Origin: Paenibacillus piscarius
GTDB lineage: Bacteria; Bacillota; Bacilli; Paenibacillales; Paenibacillaceae
Reading direction: 5' to 3'
Assembly (NCBI RefSeq): GCF_022234545.1
Contig: NZ_JAIEUI010000008.1
Span: forward strand, 186,001-250,000
DNA: 64,000 nucleotides
In this document: one piece after another, positions 15,661 to 25,135 of the stretch
Position numbering within the stretch: the stretch's first letter is position 1
Layout of the letters: every line of letters starts with the position of its first letter
Translations under genes and position numbers: made by a program
The notes under the pieces: generated by a model
Databases searched by the model: none
Seen by the model: the letters and a program-made list of their open reading frames with translations, nothing else
What the model was told of the DNA's origin: nothing

Positions 15661-17916
15661 ATGTTCAAGCACCGCGCGTTCTTATGGAGGCGGCTTGCCC
15701 GGAGCTGCCGGATCTGCAAGGATTATGCCGAAGGTTCAGTTTCTATTTTTCTGATTATGGTGTTGGCCTTCGTCTTTCTGTTTACGTCTGTGCTGATTGA
15801 TTATGCAAGAATTGCCGCAGTGAATGTACAGGAGGAACGGCTGGTGAGGACTGCTATCCGCTCTGTCATGTCAGCTTATGATATTGAGCTGCGGGAGAAC
15901 TACGGATTATTCGCCTACGGCGGCGGTGACGGAAACCAACTGTTATCGAAGGTGCTGAATGATAATCTGTACGAGAGCGGGCGGGTGGATGCTTTTAATC
16001 TGCTGCCCTTGAAGATCGATGCTTCTTCCCTTAGCTGGAGCCGTCCGCTGGGCAGATATGATATCTTCCGGCGGCAGATTATTGAAGAGATGAAATACAA
16101 AGCACCGGTTGATTTCGCGCTGGAGCTGGCAGGCAAGCTTAAGCCGTTATCGGCAGCGATGGGCGAGGCCTCGCGGACTACGGAAATATTGGGAGATCTT
16201 CAGCCCTTATATGATCAGCGCGAGGAAGCGCTGGACCTGATGCTGAAGAAGCGGAAGGACGCTGCTGAAGGTGCTCAGAAGCTGGGGCAGCTTCTGATGA
16301 ATCCGCCTGCGGATTATATCCCTTCGCTTACGCTTGGCACGCTTAGCTCCAGTGCAGATATTCCGGCGATGTACGCGGATTATTTGGACAAATACTATGA
16401 AGATTATTACCGTGATCCCAAGAGCTGGCCCAGGTACACAACTGCTCTATCACGTTACAGGAATCAGACCGAGGATTTGACAGGCCGGATTCCGGCTGCT
16501 CTCGCGGAATTTGAGGCCGGGAATAGGCGTCTATTGGACGAAGCAGCGTCAGCACTTGAAGAAGCCAAGGTATTGAATCTCCAGATGAGGAGTGTGCTTG
16601 ACCAGGCTGCGGCGGAAGCGGATGGAGCGGAGAGTGACCCGGCAAGCCGCTGGGATATCCCGGAGACAGCGGGTGAGCTCAGCTCTGAGCCTCTGAAGAA
16701 GCTGCGGGAGCAGGTAGAGGGACTTATCCTCCCTGAGGCAGAGCTTGATGAAATGGCAAATCACATCAGTGGACAACGGACTGCTGCGCTCTCTGTGGAC
16801 CCGCTGGTCTCCGGTCTTCCGGCTCTATTAATCACGGCGACCGGGCTGAACGCATCTTACTCTGTAATGAGCAGCGGTGTGCTTAACGCTTCCCGGACCG
16901 TTGCAGGCTACATAAGGGACTATGGTCAGCAGGGCAGTGTGATAGCGGTGGAAGCTGCACAGATTGAGGACCGCCGTGCCGCTGACAGCGGGCGCAGGCG
17001 GACGGAACAGCAGGCCAAGGCAAAACTTGGCGATGCAATGAAGCTGCTGGATCAGATCCGCGAGTTAGGAAGCAGTGCGCAGGAGGCGATGGAGCAGTAC
17101 CGTATCCTGCGCCAATACTACCGGGAGAATGTCTCTTTCAATGAAGGTGCAGAACAGGAAGCTCCGGCTGCCGAAATGGAAGACAACCAGTATACTGCCG
17201 GGAAATCTTCAATGAAGAGTATGGACGGCATCTACGCGGCGGTGGGCAGTGTGCTGGAAGGGGCCAGAGACCGGATGTACCAGACAGAGTATTCAGCCAT
17301 GTATTTCCGGCATTTTGATCTGTCCGCGCTGGCGTCCATTGTATCGGGAAGTGGTGAGGGAGCCGGAGCTCAGCTTGGAGAGCAGCTCCAGCCGCAGGCC
17401 CAAGAGCTGGAATATATTCTGTACGGATTTAATAATCCGGCCGGGAATGTAGCCGCGGCTTACGGGGAGATTTTTGGCATACGGCTGGCTGTGCGGACGA
17501 TGGAAGGCATGATTGAGAAGTCCGGCCTTGGCAATCCGCTCGCTGTTCTGGCAGCTGGCTTGCTGTACGGAATTGAGCAGGCGGTGCAGGACATGATCCT
17601 GCTCTGCACGAAGGGGGAGATTCCCTTATCCAAGTATATGACGGCGCAGCTTACCTACCGTGACTTTCTGCGGCTCTTCCTTCTGCTTCATGGGGCGGGT
17701 GATGAGCAGCTGGCCCGGATGCTGGCGCTGATCCGCCTGAATACCGGAAGTAATCCGGCGGAGCAATATACATACGCTTCTGCGGAGCTTACGGTGGGGA
17801 TGCCGCTATGGTTCCTCCCAGGTGTCGTGAAGCTGGTGGATTACAGCGCTGGGCTCTCCGGCGATGTTCGCGGCAAATTTTATTTTAGACAAGTCGGGGC
17901 TGACTTTGCTTATTAA
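15661..17916 (+). CDS. Large membrane-anchored pilus-locus protein (DUF5702-like)
   Basis: A 751-residue protein with one N-terminal membrane helix (SVSIFLIMVLAFVFLFTSVLIDYARI) and a long extracellular part with coiled-coil character (EEALDLMLKKRKDAAEGAQ, AEFEAGNRRLLDEAASALEEAK). It matches the general look of DUF5702 proteins encoded in Firmicutes Flp loci, which occupy the place of TadG. The first helix resembles a TadE/TadG pseudopilin helix (EGSVSIF). GGGAG lies 11 bases upstream of ATG. Its size suggests a scaffold or surface element rather than a filament subunit. The family assignment comes from memory of similar loci. Confidence 0.72.
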   Translation: MFKHRAFLWRRLARSCRICKDYAEGSVSIFLIMVLAFVFLFTSVLIDYARIAAVNVQEERLVRTAIRSVMSAYDIELRENYGLFAYGGGDGNQLLSKVLNDNLYESGRVDAFNLLPLKIDASSLSWSRPLGRYDIFRRQIIEEMKYKAPVDFALELAGKLKPLSAAMGEASRTTEILGDLQPLYDQREEALDLMLKKRKDAAEGAQKLGQLLMNPPADYIPSLTLGTLSSSADIPAMYADYLDKYYEDYYRDPKSWPRYTTALSRYRNQTEDLTGRIPAALAEFEAGNRRLLDEAASALEEAKVLNLQMRSVLDQAAAEADGAESDPASRWDIPETAGELSSEPLKKLREQVEGLILPEAELDEMANHISGQRTAALSVDPLVSGLPALLITATGLNASYSVMSSGVLNASRTVAGYIRDYGQQGSVIAVEAAQIEDRRAADSGRRRTEQQAKAKLGDAMKLLDQIRELGSSAQEAMEQYRILRQYYRENVSFNEGAEQEAPAAEMEDNQYTAGKSSMKSMDGIYAAVGSVLEGARDRMYQTEYSAMYFRHFDLSALASIVSGSGEGAGAQLGEQLQPQAQELEYILYGFNNPAGNVAAAYGEIFGIRLAVRTMEGMIEKSGLGNPLAVLAAGLLYGIEQAVQDMILLCTKGEIPLSKYMTAQLTYRDFLRLFLLLHGAGDEQLARMLALIRLNTGSNPAEQYTYASAELTVGMPLWFLPGVVKLVDYSAGLSGDVRGKFYFRQVGADFAY

Positions 17917-17928
17917 GGAGGCAGGAGA

Positions 17929-18918
17929 ATGAAGTGCTGGCCGCGGACACCGCCGGGCAAGCGGGATGAGGGTAGCATGGTGGTGGAAGCAGCTCTGATC
18001 CTGCCTATGTTCCTGTTATTTATCTTGTTCCTCATCTTCATTGTTCAGATGACACTGTATTCTACAGCGCTCCAGAGCACAGCTTCAGACGCCGTCAAAA
18101 TGATCTCCACCCATATGTATCCGGCGGCTCTGGCTGCACAGCAGCGGGATGCCGCTGGCGGGGGCGATGGACAAGCTGAGGGGGCGGATAGCGCCGGGAA
18201 CTCTGCTTCGCGCAGCGTATGGAGTATTCCCAGGCTGTCGCTGGCCGAATGGAGCGAGGCTTATGTGGAGAAGCTTCCGCAGCCGATAGACACCTGGGTC
18301 AAATCTGCAGTCCGCGAGGGAGAAGGGCCTTTGCAGAAGCTTCAGGCGGAAGCTTCCGAAGCTGCGCTGGATCTGGTGCTTAAGCCGATGCTGCGTCCGT
18401 ATGTATCCTCGGACTGGCTTGAGTATAGCCGGATTCATGTATCCAACGTGACGGTGCCGGACCTGAAGAAAGGGGAACATCCTTATTTCGGCCTGGTCGT
18501 CAGCTATGATCTGCCAATGCGTGTCCCGTTTCTGAATCAAAAGATTGTACTGGAAGCCAGTGCGGTTGAACGCTTATGGATCGGCAACACTGATGAATCC
18601 GGGAAAGGAAATCCGGGTGAAACAGGTGAGGAGGACGGGGCGATCTTGATCCTGGAGAAGCCAAACCCCGGGGTAGCGAACCGCCAGGGCGTTATCAAGG
18701 TCAAGGTGCCTCCCGGAGCCTCGGCGAATCTGTCGGTTTTCTACAAGACCGGCCAGAGCACGGCCAAGTATCTGGGCTGGAAGCAGGCGGATGAGAACGG
18801 GTTTATTGAATGGGAATGGAAAATCGGGGTCAATACCACCCCGGGAACCTGGCCGTTTGTTGTTGCTCTGGCGGATGGCACTTCGATGGAGGCAACCTTT
18901 ACTGTAGTGAAAAAATAA
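17929..18918 (+). CDS. TadE-like minor pilin with C-terminal beta domain
   Basis: A 329-residue pseudopilin. Its N terminus RDEGSMVVEAALILPMFLLF is a TadE-type helix with the G-x-x-V-E-A signature. A stalk region follows. The last 90 residues, from ILILEKPNPGVANRQG, form a separate domain with VPPGASANLSVFYKTG and NTTPGTWPFVVALADG. This looks like the small beta-sandwich appended to many Firmicutes surface proteins (signature TPGTWP and a Lys-Thr-Gly hairpin). The protein could therefore present a binding domain at the pilus tip. AAGGAGG precedes ATG 12 bases after the previous stop. Confidence 0.82.
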   Translation: MKCWPRTPPGKRDEGSMVVEAALILPMFLLFILFLIFIVQMTLYSTALQSTASDAVKMISTHMYPAALAAQQRDAAGGGDGQAEGADSAGNSASRSVWSIPRLSLAEWSEAYVEKLPQPIDTWVKSAVREGEGPLQKLQAEASEAALDLVLKPMLRPYVSSDWLEYSRIHVSNVTVPDLKKGEHPYFGLVVSYDLPMRVPFLNQKIVLEASAVERLWIGNTDESGKGNPGETGEEDGAILILEKPNPGVANRQGVIKVKVPPGASANLSVFYKTGQSTAKYLGWKQADENGFIEWEWKIGVNTTPGTWPFVVALADGTSMEATFTVVKK

Positions 18919-18942
18919 CAGGCCGGAGAAGGAGGGGCATAG

Positions 18943-19455
18943 ATGACAGAATGGGCCTTGTGGGGATGCCTGCTGTTTCTGACGGCGGCATTAATCACAG
19001 ATATACGCTGGATGCGGATCCCCAACTGGATTACACTGCCTGCATTCCTTGCAGGAATAATTGTACAAGCTGTCATCAATGGCTGGCAGGGGCTTTTGTT
19101 CTCGCTGTACGGCAGCGGAGCGGGATTTCTGCTGCTGCTGATTATGTATTTTATCGGAGCGGTAGGGGCTGGTGATGTGAAGCTGTTTGCCGCCATTGGA
19201 GCCTGGACCGGAGTGCTTTTCTCCCTTCAGGTGATTGTGTATTCAGTATTGTTAGGAGCGGCAGTAGGCTTGGTGCTTATCCTCTCCCGGCGGGATACTG
19301 GCCGCAGGCTGCGCAGCGTGATCAGCAGAACTGCAGGCTTCCTGCTGCTCCGCAAGATAGGGCTATCGGCTGTCAGGCAGAACGGTGAGCTGCTGCGGTT
19401 TCCTTTTATGCTGGCAGTGTTCCCGGGATTCCTCTGTGCTTATTACTATTTCTGA
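18943..19455 (+). CDS. Prepilin peptidase, CpaA/TadV type
   Basis: A 170-residue membrane aspartic protease of the A24 family, short form without the methyltransferase domain. The two catalytic aspartates are Asp20 in LITDIRWMRIPN and Asp78 in VGAGDVKLF. Six hydrophobic segments are visible. It cleaves the Flp pilin and the TadE-like proteins of this locus. It is the only prepilin peptidase in the window, so it may also process the pilin-like proteins of the second locus. GGAGAAGGAGG precedes ATG. Confidence 0.92.
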   Translation: MTEWALWGCLLFLTAALITDIRWMRIPNWITLPAFLAGIIVQAVINGWQGLLFSLYGSGAGFLLLLIMYFIGAVGAGDVKLFAAIGAWTGVLFSLQVIVYSVLLGAAVGLVLILSRRDTGRRLRSVISRTAGFLLLRKIGLSAVRQNGELLRFPFMLAVFPGFLCAYYYF

Positions 19456-19494
19456 TATGAAGCTTATTGCAATGCAGCTCAGGAGGTGAGAGAT

Positions 19495-21219
19495 TTGTTT
19501 GGACTAGAACGTGATTTCATTCAGCAGGACGGTATAACGATGCTGCTGGGCAGAACCGGAGGATTAAGCACAGGGGACCTGAATATGGTACAGGCCCGGA
19601 TGCTGATGAACAGCGGAATTCCGCATCATCTGCGTTTGCTGCTCAGAGAGATAGATATGCAGGTAACACTGGAATATACGGTTTCTAAGCGCAAAATGCT
19701 GGGGACGCTGCTCAAAAGCGGGAGGCTGAGCATGACGGAATTCTTCGGTCTGCTGCTGCAGATTGCTGCGGGTATGGAGGAAGGACGTCTGTATATGCTG
19801 CGTCCCGAGCAGTATGCGCTGCATCAGGATTATATCTTCATTGAAGGTCCGCTTGGCAGCGGCAGGGTGTTCCTGACCTGCATTCCGCTGCAAGGCCTTG
19901 AACCTGCCCTTAAACCCGGTGAGCCGATGAAATCGCTGATCATGGTCTTCATGGCTGCAATCCGTGAATTGTCGGGGGACGGGATACAGAGGCTGTTGCA
20001 GTATTGCGATGAGGAGACCTTCAGTCCTGCCGGGCTGAAGGAGCTGCTGGCCGAATTGCTGACGGGTGGTGAGAGTCAGAGGGCCTTCACAGAAGCTCAT
20101 GATACAGAGCATACCGGAATCAGCCGATTGGCCGGAGCAGCATTCCCTGCGGTTACACCGGATCAGCGGGCCATCCGGACTTCTTGGACAGGTCAGGCGC
20201 CGCCTCCGCTCCGCGATGCGGCTGAACCTGCATTAAGGCCCACGCCGGACGCAGCCCGCCCCTGGGGCCAGGGAGAGCGGGAGTCAGAGCCTCACGGTTC
20301 TATCCTTGATAAGGCCCCTTGGATGAAGGCCACACTTGGGCAGAAGCTGACAGACGGGATGGCAGGTCTACAGCCTTCTACGTCGGACATGCCGCACAGA
20401 ACTATACAGACTGCGGACGAGCCAGGTCCGTATCGTATTTATGTATTACTTGGTGCGCTGCTGTGCGATGCCTTACTGTGGAAGTTTCTTTATTTAGATG
20501 AGCCTAAGCTGATAAGGCTTGTGGTCTGTGCAGCCCTTACCGTTGGGCTTGCATTCTTAAGCTGGCTGGTCTGGAGCGGAAGGCTGTTTCACAGCGAAGC
20601 TGAGGACGAGGGGGAAGTACTGGAAGATGAGATCGCGGACCGGGGGAATACAGCCTGGAACCGGAGGCTTAGAAGTGAAGCCGAATGGGATTTCGGCAGG
20701 AATCCGGTGGTTGCGTCCCGGCCGGCACCTTCAGAGCAAGAAGCTTCATTTGGTGGGGGCGGTTTCCCGGGGGGACCTGCCAAGAGAACACAGGCACCTA
20801 TAAGCCTGGATGTAAGTACCCCGCAGACGATGGAGCCGGTCAAGCCTACAGCGCTGCTTACAAGGGAGCCGGTACAGGATTCAGGAGGAAGATTGTCTGA
20901 ACCCGGGCGGACTACGCCTTATCTGGAGCGAACCAGCCCGGATGAGGGCGGAGCCTTTGAGCGGATCGAGCTGAACCGCCCCAGCTTCATTATCGGACGC
21001 TCTGCTGAGGTGGCCCAGTATGTTGAGGCTTCCGAAGGAGCCTCACGGGTGCATGTTGAAATCTCCAGAATCTCAGGCGGATACATTCTGAAGGACCTGG
21101 ATTCCAGAAATGGTACACTTTTTGCGGGTGAGGCTATGGTTCCTTACAAAGAGTATCCCTTAACTGAAGGAGCTGTGTTCAAGATTGTTAAGGGTACTTA
21201 TACCTTCCGCAGCGCTTAG
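19495..21219 (+). CDS. FHA-domain membrane protein of the pilus locus (DUF6382-like)
   Basis: A 574-residue protein. The first 200 residues resemble DUF6382, seen beside FHA domains in Firmicutes Flp loci (DFIQQDGITMLLGR, LLREIDMQVTLEYTVSKRKML). A Pro-rich linker follows, then two membrane helices near residues 305-370, a second disordered linker, and a C-terminal FHA domain with FIIGRSAEVAQYV, SRVHVEI and LKDLDSRNGTLF, which binds phosphothreonine. I chose TTG 19495 since AGGAGGTGA lies 8 bases before it; GTG 19486 lies inside that site. A Ser/Thr kinase may act on its partner. Its stop is one base from the stop of the convergent next gene. Confidence 0.83.
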   Translation: MFGLERDFIQQDGITMLLGRTGGLSTGDLNMVQARMLMNSGIPHHLRLLLREIDMQVTLEYTVSKRKMLGTLLKSGRLSMTEFFGLLLQIAAGMEEGRLYMLRPEQYALHQDYIFIEGPLGSGRVFLTCIPLQGLEPALKPGEPMKSLIMVFMAAIRELSGDGIQRLLQYCDEETFSPAGLKELLAELLTGGESQRAFTEAHDTEHTGISRLAGAAFPAVTPDQRAIRTSWTGQAPPPLRDAAEPALRPTPDAARPWGQGERESEPHGSILDKAPWMKATLGQKLTDGMAGLQPSTSDMPHRTIQTADEPGPYRIYVLLGALLCDALLWKFLYLDEPKLIRLVVCAALTVGLAFLSWLVWSGRLFHSEAEDEGEVLEDEIADRGNTAWNRRLRSEAEWDFGRNPVVASRPAPSEQEASFGGGGFPGGPAKRTQAPISLDVSTPQTMEPVKPTALLTREPVQDSGGRLSEPGRTTPYLERTSPDEGGAFERIELNRPSFIIGRSAEVAQYVEASEGASRVHVEISRISGGYILKDLDSRNGTLFAGEAMVPYKEYPLTEGAVFKIVKGTYTFRSA

Positions 21220-21220
21220 G

Positions 21221-22123
21221 CTACTCCGACTTCAGCTGTTCCAGCGCCGGCTGTAAGGTAGGGTAGGTGAAAATGAAGCCATGGTTGACCGCTTTGGAGG
21301 GAAGTACGCGCTGCCCCTTAAGCAGGATTTCAGATAGCTCGCCTACAGCAGTCTTCAGCACAAATGCCGGAACAGGAAACCAGTGCGGCCGGTGGTAGAC
21401 CTTGCCGACCATCTTCCCGAATTGTTCATTCGTGACCGGCTGCGGGGCCGTGGCATTGACAGGGCCTTCGACCTCAGGATGCAGAACACAGAATTCGATC
21501 AGCCGGACGATATCCGTAAGGTGAATCCAGGACAGCCACTGCTTCCCGCTGCCGATTCTGCCGCCGAAGCCAAGCGAATAAGGCAGCTTCATTTTGGGAA
21601 AAGCGCCGCTCTCATTACCCAGTACCACACCTGTGCGCAGCTTGATCAGCCGGATGCCCGGATAAGCCTCATCGGCCGCCTCTTCCCAGGTTTTGACGAC
21701 CTCTGAAGGGAAGTCAACTACCCGGGTAGGAGAGCTCTCGTCATACGTATCCTGCTCAGAAGTACCATAGATGGCGACAGCGGAAGACTGGACGACAACA
21801 GGAGGCTTACGCTGAAGAGAATTCAGCAGCTTCCCGGCAGCTTCAACCGTCTCCAGCCGGGATTCCATAATGGCCCGCTTGCCCTCGGGCGTCCAGCGCT
21901 GGCTGAGGGAGGCTCCGGCCAGATTAACCAGCGCGTCTGCGCCCTCGGCAGCTCCGGGGTTATCTTCGAGGCTGTCCCAAGTAAGGTAACTAAGATTCGG
22001 GTGCGCCGGCTTGCCTTCGGGGAGCTTCCGCCCGACACTGATCACCTGGTGGCCGCTGCGCAGCCAATATCCGGTCAGCTCCTTGCCGATGAATCCGCTG
22101 CCCCCGCAAATGATATATTTCAT
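21221..22123 (-). CDS. SDR-type sugar nucleotide epimerase-like protein (TIGR01777 type)
   Basis: A 300-residue Rossmann-fold protein with the NAD(P) motif GGSGFIGKEL near the N terminus and the typical LVNLAGASLSQRWTPE and VVQSSAVAIYG segments of the TIGR01777 (YfcH/SDR39U1) family. The C-terminal part LPSKAVNHGFIFTYPTLQPAL is the DUF1731 tail of that family. Substrate is unknown for the family; some members act in cell division or redox metabolism. AGGAG lies upstream of ATG. The gene is convergent with the FHA gene and the two stop codons are separated by one base, leaving no room for a terminator between them. Confidence 0.87.
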   Translation of the reverse strand: MKYIICGGSGFIGKELTGYWLRSGHQVISVGRKLPEGKPAHPNLSYLTWDSLEDNPGAAEGADALVNLAGASLSQRWTPEGKRAIMESRLETVEAAGKLLNSLQRKPPVVVQSSAVAIYGTSEQDTYDESSPTRVVDFPSEVVKTWEEAADEAYPGIRLIKLRTGVVLGNESGAFPKMKLPYSLGFGGRIGSGKQWLSWIHLTDIVRLIEFCVLHPEVEGPVNATAPQPVTNEQFGKMVGKVYHRPHWFPVPAFVLKTAVGELSEILLKGQRVLPSKAVNHGFIFTYPTLQPALEQLKSE

Positions 22124-22172
22124 AGGGATGCTCCTGTTCTGGAATGACTTTTATTCGAATGAAGATATTATA

Positions 22173-22637
22173 TTATTTAACCAGATGTTTGTAGGGTGTA
22201 TAGTCAATGCCGTTCTTCTCCAGAAAATTGACCAGGAAGCGGTTGTCGCGCCGGGGCGTGGCGAGAATATATCCTTGGATGCAATGCTCACGGGTGACCT
22301 CTGTGGCCCCACTCTCCACAGCGAGCTTGCCGATCTCGGCAGCAATGGAATGCTTGGCGATATCACGGAAGGGGCCGGGCACCGGCTGGACAAGCTGGTC
22401 CAGGAAGGCCTTCATTTCATCGCTCCACAGCGGACGGCTCCGCTCGACCCAGTAGTTCTGCCAGTCCAGCTTGGATTTGCCGTCTGCCTTGGGCAGCACC
22501 TTCAGGAATTTGCGGAACATGAAAAAGCCGCCGATGCACATGCAGCCCAGCAGGACAAACGTCCAGAATGCAATCGAATTCATAAACCAGTTGCTTGGCG
22601 AAGCGGATAATAAGCTTAAGGATAAATGGTAATGCAT
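22173..22637 (-). CDS. DUF2621-like membrane protein
   Basis: A 154-residue protein with one N-terminal membrane helix (FMNSIAFWTFVLLGCMCIGGFFMF), then a cytoplasmic domain with KLDWQNYWVERSRPLW, HSIAAEIGKLAVESGA and GYILATPRRDNRFLVNFLEKNGIDY. It looks like the DUF2621 (YneK-like) family of bacilli, where a role is not known. The start was set at the ATG after AAAGGCGG; an upstream in-frame start would add 11 unlike residues. It lies between the SDR gene and endonuclease IV without obvious functional link. Confidence 0.75.
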   Translation of the reverse strand: MHYHLSLSLLSASPSNWFMNSIAFWTFVLLGCMCIGGFFMFRKFLKVLPKADGKSKLDWQNYWVERSRPLWSDEMKAFLDQLVQPVPGPFRDIAKHSIAAEIGKLAVESGATEVTREHCIQGYILATPRRDNRFLVNFLEKNGIDYTPYKHLVK

Positions 22638-22808
22638 AGATACACCGCCTTTGACAATGATGATTGTCACGTTCCTGTTGCTCCTCTTGAGTATAGCGTA
22701 TTTCCCCGGTTTTGCGAAGCGGAAGCGGGCCTCCCGGACCTGCCTAGATTTATTCTCCCGATCACGGTAGAATAAGGGTTAATTCGTGAGGGAAAGAGGG
22801 AAATAAAC

Positions 22809-23936
22809 ATGCTGAAGATAGGTTCTCATGTGTCCTGTGCGGACAAGGGTCTGCTGAGCGCAGCTAATGAAGCCAATGAGTACGGATCTACCTCGTTTAT
22901 GATATATACGGGAGCGCCGCAGAATACGCGCCGGAAGCCGATTCAATCGATGTTCCCCGAGGAGGGGAAGCAGGCGATGCGGGAGAACGGCGTCAGAGAG
23001 ATTGTGGTGCACGCTCCATACATTATTAACCTGGGCTCCTACAAGGAGAACACGTACCAGCTCGCTGTAGACTTCCTGCAGGAGGAGATCCGCCGCACCC
23101 ATGCGCTGGAGGTGAAGCATATCGTTCTCCATCCGGGTGCTTACACCGATAAGGATGCTGCATTCGGCATTCAGCGGATTGCAGATGGCTTGAACGAGGT
23201 GCTGGGCGGTACCGGCGAGACGGAAGTGCATATTGCGCTGGAGACGATGGCCGGCAAGGGAACGGAGGTAGGCCGGAGCTTTGAGGAGATTGCCGCTATT
23301 ATAGATAAGGTTGAATTTAATGAACGGCTGTCCGTTTGCCTCGATACCTGCCATATCCATGATGCGGGCTATGACATTGTAAATGATCTGGACGGGGTGC
23401 TTCAGCAATTCGATGATATCATCGGGCTTAAGCGGCTGGGCGTTATTCATATCAATGACAGCAAGAATCCGCGCGGGGCAGGCAAGGACCGTCATACCCC
23501 GATTGGTTCAGGCTATATTGGATACGAGGCGATCCATAATGTCGTGCACCATGAGGCGCTTGCGGGCTTGCCGTTCATCCTGGAGACCCCGTGGATCGGC
23601 AAGGATGCCAAGAAGCTTCGTCCGATGTACGAGGTGGAGATTGCGCTGCTGCGCGGCAATGTAGCGGAACGCTTCGGAGCGGAATTCCTGCAGGAGCTGG
23701 AAGAGCTTCATTCCTTCATGGACAAGCAGGAGCTGGATTCCCGCCGTTATGTGCTGGATGTATGGGAGCTGCTGAAGAATGACGCCAAGGCCAAAAAAGC
23801 AGATCCCCGCGAACCCCTGGAGCGCCTGTATGATCAGGTGATGGCTGCCGGATTGTTCCCTCAGCTTAGCGAGGAAGCCGTTAACCAACGGCTGATCGCC
23901 TGGCTGGCAGGCAAGCAGCTGCTCCAGAACGCGTAG
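22809..23936 (+). CDS. nfo: Endonuclease IV (AP endonuclease), long form
   Basis: A 375-residue AP endonuclease of the EndoIV/Nfo family. The zinc-binding residues are in conserved blocks: [76 protein letters not shown] and FILETPW. It cleaves DNA at abasic sites in base excision repair. The usual enzyme is about 280-300 residues; here about 80 extra residues follow the barrel (from about 290, with [21 protein letters not shown]). The extension is helical and of unknown role. The reading frame is clean, so this is not a fusion artefact. Confidence 0.93.
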   Translation: MLKIGSHVSCADKGLLSAANEANEYGSTSFMIYTGAPQNTRRKPIQSMFPEEGKQAMRENGVREIVVHAPYIINLGSYKENTYQLAVDFLQEEIRRTHALEVKHIVLHPGAYTDKDAAFGIQRIADGLNEVLGGTGETEVHIALETMAGKGTEVGRSFEEIAAIIDKVEFNERLSVCLDTCHIHDAGYDIVNDLDGVLQQFDDIIGLKRLGVIHINDSKNPRGAGKDRHTPIGSGYIGYEAIHNVVHHEALAGLPFILETPWIGKDAKKLRPMYEVEIALLRGNVAERFGAEFLQELEELHSFMDKQELDSRRYVLDVWELLKNDAKAKKADPREPLERLYDQVMAAGLFPQLSEEAVNQRLIAWLAGKQLLQNA

Positions 23937-23988
23937 CACTGACCCGATAACCGATTGCTTAAGCAGATGAGAGGATGGACAGAGAATT

Positions 23989-24885
23989 ATGGAATTACAT
24001 GTAAAAAGGGATCATTCAACAGGCACCCATTATCCGGACCGGGCGCGTATGCTCATTTCCTGTCCTGACGGCCCGGGGATTGTAGCGGCAGTATCGCATT
24101 TTTTGTACCAGCACGGAGCCAATATTGTACAGTCTGATCAATACACCATGGACCCGGACGGCGGCATGTTCTTCATGCGGGTAGAGTTTGACCTGCCTAA
24201 TTTGGATCAACGGATTGAAGAAGTGCGTTCCATCTTCGGCGGGGTTGCCGAACGCTTCAAGATGGAATGGCAGATCTTCAGCGTAAGCCACAAGAAACGG
24301 CTGGCGATCTTTGTCTCCAAGGAGGATCATTGCCTGGTCGAACTGCTCTGGCAGTGGCAGGCCGGAGATCTGGATGCGGACATCGCTCTTGTGGTCAGCA
24401 ACCATATCGATATGAAGGCTTATGTGGAGTCTTTCGGGATTCCATTCCACCATATTCCGGTTACAGCAGAGACGAAGGCTGAAGCGGAAGCGCGCCAGCT
24501 CGCGGTGATCGGTGATGACATTGATGTCATCATTCTGGCCCGGTACATGCAGATTATCTCTCCATCGTTCATTGAGCATTACCGTCACCGGATCATCAAT
24601 ATCCACCATTCGTTCCTGCCCGCATTCGTCGGCGGCAAGCCTTATGCCCAAGCGTATCAGCGCGGGGTCAAGATCATTGGCGCGACCGCCCACTATGTGA
24701 CCGAGGAACTGGACGGCGGCCCGATTATCGAGCAGGACGTTCAGCGTGTAAGCCACAGCGATGATGTGAATGAACTGAAGCGCATCGGTCGTACGATTGA
24801 ACGGGTGGTTCTGGCCCGGGCCGTGAAATGGCATATCGAGGACCGTATCCTCGTCCACCATAATAAGACGGTTGTATTTAATTAA
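23989..24885 (+). CDS. purU: Formyltetrahydrofolate deformylase
   Basis: A 298-residue two-domain enzyme. The N-terminal ACT domain (MLISCPDGPGIVAAVSHFLYQ, about residues 16-90) is followed by a formyltransferase-like domain with LLWQWQAGDLDADIALVVSNH, HHIPVTAETKAEAE, the catalytic HHSFLPAFVGGKPY and ATAHYVTEELDGGPII. It hydrolyses 10-formyl-THF to formate and THF, feeding formate to the PurT route and balancing one-carbon units. Length matches PurU. GAGGA precedes ATG. Confidence 0.94.
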   Translation: MELHVKRDHSTGTHYPDRARMLISCPDGPGIVAAVSHFLYQHGANIVQSDQYTMDPDGGMFFMRVEFDLPNLDQRIEEVRSIFGGVAERFKMEWQIFSVSHKKRLAIFVSKEDHCLVELLWQWQAGDLDADIALVVSNHIDMKAYVESFGIPFHHIPVTAETKAEAEARQLAVIGDDIDVIILARYMQIISPSFIEHYRHRIINIHHSFLPAFVGGKPYAQAYQRGVKIIGATAHYVTEELDGGPIIEQDVQRVSHSDDVNELKRIGRTIERVVLARAVKWHIEDRILVHHNKTVVFN

Positions 24886-24891
24886 TACCAC

Positions 24892-24961
24892 TCCGGTAGA
24901 AGTCAGGAACCAGGGCATATGCAGATGCTAACAGCAGCCTGCCGGCCTGGCTTTTACCGGA
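24892..24961 (+). terminator. Long inverted repeat after purU
   Basis: A 16-bp stem, TCCGGTAGAAGTCAGG with CCTGGCTTTTACCGGA, with two G-U pairs, encloses about 38 bases. It begins seven bases after the purU stop. It has no T run after it, so termination is uncertain; an RNA structure or protein site is also possible. Confidence 0.5.
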
Positions 24962-25045
24962 ACCCTACTTCAGCCGGGAGCACCTCCCGCAGCCTCAAGC
25001 AAGACAACCTCACAATGATAATCTAATACACTTCTCAACACTACA

Positions 25046-25064
25046 GGTAAAAAAGCATTTTACC
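25046..25064 (+). promoter_or_regulatory. Hairpin ahead of the second Tad-like locus
   Basis: GGTAAAA, loop AAGCA, TTTTACC: a perfect 7-bp stem about 70 bases before the first gene of the second locus. No clear promoter was found in this 250-base gap. I looked for a c-di-GMP riboswitch core here and did not see one. Confidence 0.35.
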
Positions 25065-25135
25065 GGACATTTTGGCTCTGACGCCAAGATGTATTTTGCT
25101 ATGTGCAGAAATCACATTCAAAGGGGGTAAAAGGC

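Noticed and set aside
24886..25135. c-di-GMP riboswitch before the second Tad-like locus
   Set aside because: I looked for the conserved core and tetraloop-receptor parts and did not find them; only plain hairpins are present.
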